From positions 1 to 54,813 of the forward strand of contig JAUILT010000006.1 in the NCBI GenBank assembly GCA_030432925.1: 54,813 nt of DNA, in the 5' to 3' direction. The DNA is from Bdellovibrionia bacterium (GTDB lineage Bacteria > Bdellovibrionota > Bdellovibrionia > Bdellovibrionales > UBA1609). Under the pieces are notes generated by a model. It was given only the letters and a program-made list of their open reading frames with translations, had not been told where the DNA came from and did no database searches. This document shows, in pieces, positions 1 through 6,767 of the stretch. The position numbers and the translations under genes were made by a program. Numbering within the stretch: the first letter of the stretch is position 1; the number at the start of each line of letters is the position of its first letter.

Positions 1-360
1 TTCAGATGTCTTCTTTTTTTTCTCCTTGGTGTTTTCAGCCACCCTTTGACCCTCGGGGTTTTCATTGAAGGAGAGCTGTTCCCTTTGATTGTCAGCCAGC
101 TGCTCAAAGGTTTTCATAGGTTCATCGGCACGAGGGCGTTTTCTTATTTGAGCGCGGGCCCGTCGGTTGACTTTTTGTGTCTTTCCCAGTTTTCCTTTTC
201 TAAAGTTTTGGGCAAAGGGCTTGATGTCCAAATCTGACAATAGGGCACTGATGCCACCATCACCTGACTGAGCCTTAAAACTCACTTTTTTAAAAGACTC
301 AAAAACAGCACCTAAGATGACTGTCAGAATCAATGCAACAATGACTTGTTTCTTATTCAT
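1..360 (-). CDS. Hypothetical membrane-anchored basic protein (partial, C-terminus outside window)
   Basis: The ATG at 360 is preceded by a clear AAGGAG Shine-Dalgarno seven bases upstream, and the frame stays open for 120 codons to the window edge, so the C-terminus is missing. Residues about 5-18 are hydrophobic (VIVALILTVILGAVF) behind a MNKKQ start, which suggests a signal anchor or signal peptide without an obvious cleavage site. The remainder is rich in Lys, Arg and Gln, and residues after about 90 look like a charged low-complexity tail. I do not recognise the family. The plus-strand frame over the same bases is a shadow. Confidence 0.7.
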   Translation of the reverse strand, partial: MNKKQVIVALILTVILGAVFESFKKVSFKAQSGDGGISALLSDLDIKPFAQNFRKGKLGKTQKVNRRARAQIRKRPRADEPMKTFEQLADNQREQLSFNENPEGQRVAENTKEKKKKTSE

Positions 361-593
361 GGCTGATCTCCTTGTCTATTTATAAGGCACAAGCTGTGCC
401 TGGAGCGGCCGTGTAAGATGTTGAAAATAAACAGGTTTTTAGAGTGCCAAAATCCCGTTTGTTGAGCCCTGTCCAGGTTTTGGACACCTCATCAATAGTT
501 TTAAAAAAGTATCGTGATTACATAGATTTGCGGATTGGGCGGACAAACAGTCGTAGAGGGTGAAAAGCGACAAAAATGGTCGTTTTTAACGGA
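361..593. other. Intergenic region without a recognisable gene
   Basis: This gap separates two minus-strand genes. I see only a short inverted repeat, TGTCC and GGACA, at 470-486 around a T-rich centre. It could be a weak operator or hairpin. No convincing terminator or promoter could be read. Confidence 0.4.
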
Positions 594-1568
594 TCACTGA
601 TACAGGCAGGCCAGGTCTAGCAACCCCTCAATGGCCAGATCGTTGGGGCTGGTGAAGGTCATGCTTTGGTCCTCTGAAAGAAATCCGGATTTGGGAGTTC
701 CATACACCAACATGGAATCCTCATCCACATACCTGAGACTCCCATCAATATTTTTATTCTCCTCACTGGAGGCGCGGGCCGCGACCTGCAGATAGGACTG
801 CAATCCTGAGGGCAACTGTTTTTTGCTGATGGCCTTCAGGCTGGACTTGGGCAGAAACCGTTGTTGTACCTCAAACCAGGCCGTGTCAGAGGCCCGGCGG
901 CGGTGGTGGCCACGAATCCACACAGGGTAAAAAGCCATGCGCGAACTCAAAAGCCGGTTCTCCAGGCGTGCTTCAATAATCAATGAATGATCCATCACTG
1001 TTTCGGATTGAGTGATCAACTCCAGAATCTCTGAATCGGTGAAGCGTTTTTCTCTCAGGTTGGAGAGCTTGTTCTCTATCCAGCGTTTTCGCTCGTTGAG
1101 AATTTTTAATTGTAGGGGCCACTCGTTTTTCAGCTGCCATTGAGTGAAGGTGCTTGGCTGTCTTTTTAAAATAGACTCTTGAGGCACATCTTTTATTTTG
1201 AGTTGCACTGCCTGAATATTGGCACTGACCTCTTTGAGTTCTACGGACCAATACAGTTGTTTTTTAACGATTTCATTTTGAAGTGGCTTTGGGAGCCAGG
1301 TGAACACAATGCGCTTGGCCCGGTACGCCGCCAATGTCTTCTTCAGGTTCCAGATTTTTGAAAAGGCAATCAGATCACTTTCTGATTGTAGGTTCTCTGT
1401 TTCAGAAAGTGTCTGATAGGTATTGGAGCCTTCGGGGGTGGGTTGGTTATTTTTGCCAATAAACTGACAGTACTCAGAGCGAGAGCGGAGAGAGGCTTTT
1501 CCTGTTTTATACTCAATAAAATCATTGGCCCCGATAGAGGTTCCGGTCAGAACTATTAGAAATGCCAC
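594..1568 (-). CDS. Hypothetical exported protein
   Basis: The frame starts at a GTG at 1568 and encodes 324 residues with no family I recognise. The first residues (MAFLIVLTGTSIGA) are hydrophobic and end in a plausible signal-peptidase site before ND, so export is likely. The mature part is mixed alpha/beta in composition with several Trp and many Arg/Lys and no recognisable motif. The annotated GTG has a poor Shine-Dalgarno. An in-frame CTG ten codons upstream (1598) has a GGAG about eight bases before it and would add a positively charged n-region (RHFLQWKTT), giving a much better signal peptide. The true start is therefore uncertain. It stands alone, divergent from the FlaG-like gene. 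Confidence 0.65.
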   Translation of the reverse strand: MAFLIVLTGTSIGANDFIEYKTGKASLRSRSEYCQFIGKNNQPTPEGSNTYQTLSETENLQSESDLIAFSKIWNLKKTLAAYRAKRIVFTWLPKPLQNEIVKKQLYWSVELKEVSANIQAVQLKIKDVPQESILKRQPSTFTQWQLKNEWPLQLKILNERKRWIENKLSNLREKRFTDSEILELITQSETVMDHSLIIEARLENRLLSSRMAFYPVWIRGHHRRRASDTAWFEVQQRFLPKSSLKAISKKQLPSGLQSYLQVAARASSEENKNIDGSLRYVDEDSMLVYGTPKSGFLSEDQSMTFTSPNDLAIEGLLDLACLYQ

Positions 1569-1695
1569 GGTTGTTTTCCACTGTAGGAAGTGCCTCAGTT
1601 GTCCATCTCCACTGTTAACGAGTTGATAGAACTCCTAACAAACTCTTAAGGTTTATCGGCGACTTCTCTGTGATTCTAGAGTATTATGCGGCGCA

Positions 1696-1722
1696 TAAAG
1701 TTTTAGGACGAAAGTCCGATAC
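1696..1722 (+). promoter_or_regulatory. Sigma-28 (FliA) type promoter of the first FlaG-like gene
   Basis: TAAAGTTT (1696-1703), an 11-base spacer and TCCGATAC (1715-1722) match the classical enteric FliA consensus TAAAGTTT-N11-GCCGATAA almost perfectly. The -10 ends only seven bases before the ATG at 1730, so transcription would begin at about the start codon. A near-palindrome TATGCGGCGCAT (1685-1696) abuts the -35. Confidence 0.8.
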
Positions 1723-1729
1723 GGGCTCT

Positions 1730-2071
1730 ATGAGCGTCAGTTCTATCGGACCATTTCAGTCTGTTTCGATGCGGGATCTTCCTGACATCGATAATATCAC
1801 TGACGAGATCACTGAATCCTCCAAGGCTACTTCCGGCGTCAAACCGGATGCGGAAGCAGATGACTCCACACAGGATCAGGACAACAGAGGGTTTATTCAG
1901 ATCCTGGATTACATGGCTCGCCAGGAGAAAAAGAAGCAGAGGGAATCTGCCCACCATATTTTGTTCAATGACAGCCGCAAAAGAGAGCGGGTCATTTTGA
2001 AATACCATTCCCTCAATCACTTTGAAGATGACCTGGCTGAGCGGGGTCAAGTCCTCAATAAAGCTGTTTAA
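1730..2071 (+). CDS. Small FlaG-like / flagellin-locus protein
   Basis: The product is 113 residues if translation starts at the ATG at 1730. A longer frame opens at a GTG at 1670, but the sigma-28 promoter lies inside that extension, so the extension is probably untranslated. The middle is acidic and low in complexity (Asp/Glu/Ser/Thr). The C-terminal half is basic and ends in GQVLNKAV. The same tail, GQLLNKAM, ends the second FlaG-like gene at 11704-12084 and resembles the G-x-L-hydrophobic-D/N-x-x-A ending of FlaG proteins. FlaG family members influence filament length. Assignment rests on the tail, the promoter and the position directly before flagellin 1, so it is tentative. No Shine-Dalgarno precedes the ATG. 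Confidence 0.55.
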   Translation: MSVSSIGPFQSVSMRDLPDIDNITDEITESSKATSGVKPDAEADDSTQDQDNRGFIQILDYMARQEKKKQRESAHHILFNDSRKRERVILKYHSLNHFEDDLAERGQVLNKAV

Positions 2072-2115
2072 ACCCCCTTTTCACTGACTCAAAAAGAGAA
2101 AATAATGCACTGGGC

Positions 2116-2142
2116 TAAAGTCCTGACGCGATGTGACGATAT
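2116..2142 (+). promoter_or_regulatory. Sigma-28 type promoter of flagellin 1
   Basis: TAAAGTCC (2116-2123), 11 bases, then GACGATAT (2135-2142). The spacing is identical to the FliA consensus, with one good and one moderately degenerate hexamer core. It implies a leader of roughly 95 bases before the ATG at 2246. Confidence 0.65.
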
Positions 2143-2192
2143 GCATTGTGACTGCTGAAATGAATCTTGTCTGTGGGCCCCATTTTCGCTGT

Positions 2193-2240
2193 CACCCCAA
2201 TGGCTTAAGGGGTGGTGGCGGGAACGCCATTAAAGGAGGG
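2193..2240 (+). promoter_or_regulatory. Structured leader with GGA-loop hairpin over the flagellin 1 ribosome binding site
   Basis: Two consecutive hairpins can be read. CACCCC (2193-2198) pairs with GGGGTG (2209-2214), and TGGCG (2216-2220) pairs with CGCCA (2225-2229) around a GGAA loop. The Shine-Dalgarno AAGGAGGG follows at 2233-2240. A GGA in a hairpin loop close to a second GGA in the Shine-Dalgarno is the usual architecture of CsrA/RsmA targets. Binding by CsrA is inference. Confidence 0.5.
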
Positions 2241-2245
2241 TGCTC

Positions 2246-3070
2246 ATGTCTTTTAGGGTTAGTGCCAACACTGTCAGTCTGGCGGCACAGCGATACCTGT
2301 CTCATGCACAGCGAGAGGTCGAACGATCCCAGGTGGCCCTGGCGTCGGGCCGACGCGTGGTGAATGCCGGTGACGATGCTGCGGGCTTTGCCATCTCTGA
2401 AAGTCTCAGGGGTCAACTCTCTGGAACTCGTCAGGCCAAATTCAATGCGGAAAACGCCGTGTCTCTGATTCAGACAGCCGAAGGTGGTTTGAACGAACAA
2501 AACAATATTTTGGTGCGATTGCGCGAATTGGCGGTTTATTCCGCTTCAGACACCATTGGTGATGAGGAAAGGGAGTTTCTCGACAAGGAGTATCAGGCTC
2601 TCACTCAGGAGCTGGACCGTATTGCGAAGACCACTAACTTTGGAAACAAAAAGCTTCTCACCGGAACCGGTGAGGAGTTTCAGTTTCATGTGGGCGCTTA
2701 CAAGGGGCCCGAAAACACAATTGCCTTCAAACTGGATGCTGACACCACTTCATCCAATCTGGGAGTGGATGGTCTGTCTATTCAGGATCAGGATGAATCA
2801 CTGGACAATCTGGAATATATTGATACGGCCTTACAACAGGTGGCCGGTGCACGTGCTACCTTTGGGGCCATGCAGAGCCGGTTTCAACATGTGATTGATC
2901 ACCTGGGGGTTCAGGCAGACAACCTGGACCTGGCCCGTTCCAATATTGTAGATGTGGATGTGGCCAAAGAGGTGTCCAACATGGTTCAAAACCAGATTTT
3001 GCAGGAGGCAGGTATTGCGGTGCTGGCGCAGGCCAAGCAGGATGCCAAGCGGGTGGTCACACTTATTTAA
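2246..3070 (+). CDS. fliC: Flagellin 1
   Basis: This is a flagellar filament subunit of 274 residues. The N-terminal D0/D1 region shows SLAAQRYLSHAQREVERS and the hallmark VNAGDDAAGFAISESLRGQ. The C-terminal D0 helix carries VSNMVQNQILQEAGIAVLAQA. Short flagellins like this lack the variable D2/D3 domains. The start is the ATG at 2246, five bases after AAGGAGGG; an upstream in-frame GTG at 2240 overlaps that site and is not the start. The protein is more divergent from flagellins 3 and 4 than those are from each other, and ends DAKRVVTLI. It has its own sigma-28 promoter and a strong terminator directly after it, so it is a monocistronic unit. Exported by the flagellar type III system. Confidence 0.95.
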   Translation: MSFRVSANTVSLAAQRYLSHAQREVERSQVALASGRRVVNAGDDAAGFAISESLRGQLSGTRQAKFNAENAVSLIQTAEGGLNEQNNILVRLRELAVYSASDTIGDEEREFLDKEYQALTQELDRIAKTTNFGNKKLLTGTGEEFQFHVGAYKGPENTIAFKLDADTTSSNLGVDGLSIQDQDESLDNLEYIDTALQQVAGARATFGAMQSRFQHVIDHLGVQADNLDLARSNIVDVDVAKEVSNMVQNQILQEAGIAVLAQAKQDAKRVVTLI

Positions 3071-3124
3071 TAAAATCTGAAAACTTCATTCTCTTTACAA
3101 AACCCTCTTTAAGAAGGGCGGGCG

Positions 3125-3154
3125 GGGGACAGCTTTATGCTGTCCCCTTTTTTT
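3125..3154 (+). terminator. Intrinsic terminator of flagellin 1
   Basis: GGGGACAGC (3125-3133) and GCTGTCCCC (3139-3147) form a perfect nine-base stem with a TTTAT loop, followed by seven T (3148-3154). Confidence 0.9.
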
Positions 3155-3291
3155 ATGCGATATGCCATAAAGATATGCGGCGCATCTTCTCATGACTAAT
3201 CGCATAAAATTGATGTGAGGAGGCCGGGGAGTCTCATTTTTTTTAAAAATTTTGTTCAATTATCTTCAGCACAAGACGCGTAGCGTTTTAA

Positions 3292-3329
3292 AAACCTAGA
3301 CCAAAGGCCTAAAGAAACCTAGACCAAAG
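3292..3329 (+). repeat. Tandem direct repeat at the flagellin 2 promoter
   Basis: The 15-base unit AAACCTAGACCAAAG occurs at 3292-3306 and 3315-3329, a period of 23 bases or about two helical turns. The second copy runs through the promoter spacer. This could be an activator or repressor site; the core GACCAA(A)G recurs upstream of motA. Confidence 0.6.
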
Positions 3330-3336
3330 CCGAGAG
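3310..3336 (+). promoter_or_regulatory. Sigma-28 type promoter of flagellin 2
   Basis: TAAAGAAA (3310-3317), 11 bases, then GCCGAGAG (3329-3336). Spacing and the GCCGA core match FliA promoters. It predicts a start near 3343 and a leader of about 260 bases. Confidence 0.65.
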
Positions 3337-3342
3337 GTTACC

Positions 3343-3601
3343 TGAACACGTTGGAGCACCTTTTGGCGTGGGATTCATTTCGGCAGTCACCAAAATGTTT
3401 CCTGCTTTCCATTTCTCCGAAGATGTAAAGAGGGTCAGTCACCCCTCTTGATCTTCGGACTCCAACAAAAAAAGAGTTTTTGTTAAACAGACAGAATGTC
3501 CTTGTCTTGGGAATCCAATTTGCCTGGAAAAACTGTGGGCAGATCCCCAAGGTCTTGCACCCGTGCAACAGGAGTTTGCACAAGCACGTTGGAGGCTACA
3601 A
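3343..3601 (+). promoter_or_regulatory. Long structured 5' leader of flagellin 2 (possible RNA switch)
   Basis: No plausible gene lies in this 259-base leader. At its 5' end is TGAACACGTTGGAGCA (3343-3358). Its CACGTTGGAG core is repeated at 3585-3594, where the GGAGG is the flagellin 2 Shine-Dalgarno. Between them, 3416-3459 forms a long hairpin with outer stem TCCGAAGAT/ATCTTCGGA and inner stem AAGAGGG/CCCTCTT. It is followed immediately by CTCCAAC (3460-3466), which is complementary to GTTGGAG in both copies. The anti-Shine-Dalgarno can therefore pair either with the 5' decoy or with the real ribosome binding site. Confidence 0.5.
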
Positions 3602-4426
3602 ATGGGCTTAAGAATCAATACGAACATAGGTTCGATTTCTGCGCAAAGGACTTTGTCCAAGCAGCAGATGCGCCTGGAGCACGCACAGCAAGCGTTGTCC
3701 TCAGGAAAAAGAATTGTGAATGCATCAGATGATGCTGCCGGCTTGGCGATCTCTGAAAACATCAGAGGTCAATTGGGTGGTATTAAGATGGCAAGAAATA
3801 ACTCATTCAATGCTCAGTCGTTGATCCAAATTAGTGAAGGCTCTTTGAATGAAATTTCAAATATCATGATTCGTTTAAGAGAGTTAGGAGTCCAGGCGGC
3901 ATCTGATACCGTCAGTGATGTAGAAAGAGAGTTTCTAGATCGTGAAGCTCAGCAGTTAGTCGAAGAGTCCAATCGAATTGCCTTGAGCACACGTTTTGGT
4001 AATAAGGCCTTATTAGATGGTAACGGCGAAGAGCTAGAATATCACGTGGGCCCCTTTGCTGGTGAAGAAAATGTGATCAGATACAATATATCAGCAGATG
4101 CTACGACATCCGCTCTGGGGGTGGATGGGATCTCCATTTCAGATAAAGATGGAGCTAAGGATACGCTGGGAGCTGTTGATGAAGCCTTGGTTCAGCTAGG
4201 AAATATGCGAGCTGACTTTGGTGCTGTACAGAGCCGACTGCAGAGAACAACCAGTAACTTAGACATTCAGTTTGAAAACCTTTCGGCTGCAAAGTCTAGG
4301 ATTGCTGATGCAGACATTGCCTACGAGTCAGCAGAAATGACCTCTGCACAGATTCTGCAAAATGCTTCTGTTGGAGTTTTAGCGCAGGCCAACCAAAACG
4401 GCGCTGCAGCTCTGAAGCTATTATAA
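3602..4426 (+). CDS. fliC: Flagellin 2
   Basis: Filament subunit of 274 residues, starting MGLRINTNIGSISAQRTL at the ATG at 3602. GGAGG lies six bases upstream; the frame is open for 13 more codons, but they contain the leader. D0/D1 signatures are intact (VNASDDAAGLAISENIRGQ near residue 45, and ILQNASVGVLAQANQNGAAA at the C-terminus). It is closest to the canonical flagellin sequence of the four and could be the major subunit, which is inference. It is preceded by its own sigma-28 promoter and long leader and followed by a terminator, so expression is probably monocistronic and may be controlled at translation. Confidence 0.95.
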   Translation: MGLRINTNIGSISAQRTLSKQQMRLEHAQQALSSGKRIVNASDDAAGLAISENIRGQLGGIKMARNNSFNAQSLIQISEGSLNEISNIMIRLRELGVQAASDTVSDVEREFLDREAQQLVEESNRIALSTRFGNKALLDGNGEELEYHVGPFAGEENVIRYNISADATTSALGVDGISISDKDGAKDTLGAVDEALVQLGNMRADFGAVQSRLQRTTSNLDIQFENLSAAKSRIADADIAYESAEMTSAQILQNASVGVLAQANQNGAAALKLL

Positions 4427-4484
4427 ATAGTAGTTTTTAAAACAGCGAGTAACAAAAGAGCATTTTATTATTTATCTCTGTGTG

Positions 4485-4502
4485 AGTCCGGGCCTTCGGA
4501 CT
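4485..4502 (+). other. Hairpin in the 3' untranslated region of flagellin 2
   Basis: AGTCCG (4485-4490) and CGGACT (4497-4502) form a perfect six-base stem with a GGCCTT loop. No T run follows, so it is more likely an mRNA 3' structure than a terminator. Confidence 0.45.
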
Positions 4503-4589
4503 GGACTTGCACATTTAAGAATTTTTGAGTGCACAAAAGTTTTTAAAGGTTTGAGTAGTAGGCCCACAGACTAACTACTCTTAAGCCCG

Positions 4590-4622
4590 CCCTGGGGTCC
4601 CATCGGCCCCGGGGTTTTTTTT
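4590..4622 (+). terminator. Intrinsic terminator of flagellin 2
   Basis: CCCTGGGG (4590-4597) pairs with CCCCGGGG (4607-4614) with one G-T wobble, followed by eight T (4615-4622). Confidence 0.85.
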
Positions 4623-4727
4623 GAGAATTGCAAAAACGCTTTTCTATTTAATTTCAAAGATGTAACATATAGTATGCATGAAAATCACATCTAAAAACCC
4701 ACGGGATTTGACTATAGGATGAGCCCT

Positions 4728-5105
4728 ATGAAGATAATGATTATTGACGATGAGCAGATGAACCTTGACCTCTTTTCAGACCTTTTTGAAGACGAAGAAG
4801 CTGTTGAGGCTATTCAGTGTTTCAATAATGGACAAGAGGCCTTGGAGGCTTTGTCTGCATTTGCACCAGATGTTGTTATTTTAGATATTATGATGCCCAA
4901 CCTGAATGGGTTTGATGTGTGTCGCCAACTTCGGTCTCAGCCTGGAGTGAAACAGCCTCGTATCATTATGATCACAGGAATGTCTGGAGATGACGTGGAG
5001 TCTAAAGGGCTTGAGGCGGGGGCTGATAAACTTTTTCTTAAACCCCTAAATGTTAATATTTTATTAAACGAAGTCTTGACGACCCCGTCTGACTTGAAAG
5101 GTTAA
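4728..5105 (+). CDS. Single-domain response regulator (CheY-like receiver)
   Basis: A stand-alone receiver domain of 125 residues with no output domain. The acidic pair (IIDDEQ, residues 5-10), phospho-acceptor Asp53 (VVILDIMMPN), Thr in MITGMSGDD and Lys in FLKPLN are all present, so it should be phosphorylatable. I place the start at the ATG at 4728, which has GGATGAG upstream; an in-frame ATG at 4719 has no ribosome binding site. It is followed after about 80 bases by a membrane histidine kinase in the same orientation, and the pair sits between flagellins 2 and 3. It may act on motility or as a phosphorelay intermediate, but the target is not visible from the sequence. Confidence 0.85.
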   Translation: MKIMIIDDEQMNLDLFSDLFEDEEAVEAIQCFNNGQEALEALSAFAPDVVILDIMMPNLNGFDVCRQLRSQPGVKQPRIIMITGMSGDDVESKGLEAGADKLFLKPLNVNILLNEVLTTPSDLKG

Positions 5106-5187
5106 CACATAGAGCCTATGTGACAGTGGATGACTTTGCCATATCCAAGGTCCGTTGCCTCTCAATAAGCGTGGGAATGATGGTTGC

Positions 5188-6645
5188 ATGAAGAAATTGC
5201 TGTTTCGGGCACTAGGTGTATTCCGAGTTGGAGCGACCCCTCCCTTTAACTCGTCACAAAGTCGTTTGACAATTCTAACGAATGTTTTGGTGATTTGGGG
5301 CTTATTCACAGCTCCTACGATGAGTTCTCTTTTGAGGGATGCGGGAACGGATGCATCTATTTACCTACCTATATACTCCATATTGGCGGCTCTTTGTCTG
5401 ACAGGGTACTTTGCAAACGCATTGGGTAAAGTTAGGTTTGCCCAGTATGTAGTGGTGATTCTCATGAACTTCACTGGTTTTCAGGCCGCCTTATTTTACG
5501 GAAAAAGTTTCAATGGTTATTGGGGGGCTTATTTTATTGCAATTGCTTATACCGTGTTGGCGATGTCGCGAGAGCCTCGTTGGATATTTTGGCCTGCAGT
5601 TTTACTGACTCTTTGTGGTTTGCCCATTATTGATTGGCTCCATTGGCATCAATTGATTCCTATAACGGGCTTGAACTCCTCAGACTATCCGCTTTCAATA
5701 CTGTTGGCTGACACAATTGTATTTACATTTTTTCTGGCCACTATGCTCACCATAGAGAAGTCCTTTTATGATAGCTACGAAGATGAGTTAAAAAACCTCA
5801 ATGAGAATCTGGAAAGTATTGTTGAAAAACGAACACAGAAGTTAATGGAGGCTAAGGAAGAGGCTGTAGAGGCGAGTTTATTAAAGTCTCAATTTGTGGC
5901 CAATACATCTCATGAATTAAGAACCCCAGTGCAAGGGCTTGTGGGATTTGTGGAAATGGCTAAAAAGCGTCTTCTCAAACAGAGTTCACTGAGCCCGGAA
6001 GATGAAATCCTTAGGGAAAAAAGTTTGAAATCTCTGGCTTCAGCAGAACAGTCTTCAAGTCGATTGCTGGAGTTGATAGATACTTTATTAAAAATCACCA
6101 GAGCTGAATCCAGGGGCTTTGTTGCTAAGCCAGGACCATTTCAAGTCAAGAGTGTTATTGAAAATCTGATTTTAGATTCTCAGCAGGCATTTCCCGGTCA
6201 AGTGATTCATCTGCACCTGAAGGGAGATGGATCTGGGCAGGCTATCAGTGACTCCACTTTGGTTGCACAAGTGACAGAAAACCTGATTTCGAACGCTTTA
6301 CGATACTCTCAGAGTGGTTCTGAAATTCATGTGCACTTGGTGGGTGACCCTAATGAATTTCATGTTCATGTGATCAATACAGGGCCAGGAGTTTCTCCTG
6401 AAGATGTAGAAAGGATATTTGATCCTTTTGTGCAAGGGCAACGAACAGATCAACGAACTGGCGGAACGGGTTTGGGGCTGGCCCTTTGTCGTAAGTATGC
6501 CCGGGCTTTAAACGGACGCATATATTTAAAAAATCCATCTCCAGAGAGTACGGAATTTGTTTTTGACTTTCCAAGGTACTTTTCTGCCGATCCTCAAAAA
6601 TCTGGATCATCCAATGGTCTGGGAGACGGAAGTCCTGAAACTTAA
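5188..6645 (+). CDS. Membrane sensor histidine kinase
   Basis: A histidine kinase of about 485 residues from the ATG at 5188 (MKKLLFRALG); a TTG at 5155 would add 11 residues. The first ~195 residues hold about five or six hydrophobic segments with very short loops, so the sensor is intramembrane rather than periplasmic. A coiled coil (LNENLESIVEKRTQKL) leads into HisKA with His242 in NTSHELRTP. The HATPase domain has the N box (ENLISNALRYS), the G1 motif (INTGPGVS) and the G2 motif (GTGLGLAL). The C-terminal ~25 residues are a polar tail. Its likely partner is the receiver just upstream. A kinase-receiver pair inside a flagellin cluster is unusual. Confidence 0.85.
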   Translation: MKKLLFRALGVFRVGATPPFNSSQSRLTILTNVLVIWGLFTAPTMSSLLRDAGTDASIYLPIYSILAALCLTGYFANALGKVRFAQYVVVILMNFTGFQAALFYGKSFNGYWGAYFIAIAYTVLAMSREPRWIFWPAVLLTLCGLPIIDWLHWHQLIPITGLNSSDYPLSILLADTIVFTFFLATMLTIEKSFYDSYEDELKNLNENLESIVEKRTQKLMEAKEEAVEASLLKSQFVANTSHELRTPVQGLVGFVEMAKKRLLKQSSLSPEDEILREKSLKSLASAEQSSSRLLELIDTLLKITRAESRGFVAKPGPFQVKSVIENLILDSQQAFPGQVIHLHLKGDGSGQAISDSTLVAQVTENLISNALRYSQSGSEIHVHLVGDPNEFHVHVINTGPGVSPEDVERIFDPFVQGQRTDQRTGGTGLGLALCRKYARALNGRIYLKNPSPESTEFVFDFPRYFSADPQKSGSSNGLGDGSPET

Positions 6646-6686
6646 TGTCATTGGATTCTTTTCAGTTGATCTCAATTAACGAGACT

Positions 6687-6719
6687 ATGGTCCAGTTCCA
6701 ATAGGACCATGGTCCAGTT
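6687..6719 (+). repeat. Direct repeats and palindrome upstream of the flagellin 3 promoter
   Basis: ATGGTCCAGTT occurs at 6687-6697 and 6709-6719, a 22-base period. The second copy overlaps a perfect 12-base palindrome GGACCATGGTCC (6704-6715). The core GTCCAGTT recurs about 15 bases before the flagellin 4 -35 and next to the pseudopilin -35. Probable regulator binding site. Confidence 0.5.
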
Positions 6720-6733
6720 TTTCCAGACTCGAC

Positions 6734-6760
6734 TCAAGTCCACCTCGACCTCGCCGAAGG
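6734..6760 (+). promoter_or_regulatory. Sigma-28 type promoter of flagellin 3
   Basis: TCAAGTCC (6734-6741), 11 bases, GCCGAAGG (6753-6760). It is homologous over its length to the flagellin 4 promoter (shared GACCTCGCCGA). The leader would be about 220 bases. Confidence 0.6.
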
Positions 6761-6767
6761 GTGAGTT

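Noticed and set aside
3338-3762. Overlapping minus- and plus-strand frames in the flagellin 2 leader
   Set aside because: They run through the leader hairpin and into the flagellin coding region with no ribosome sites and no recognisable product.
5910-6610. Minus-strand frames inside the histidine kinase gene
   Set aside because: They are shadows of a gene with intact kinase motifs on the plus strand.
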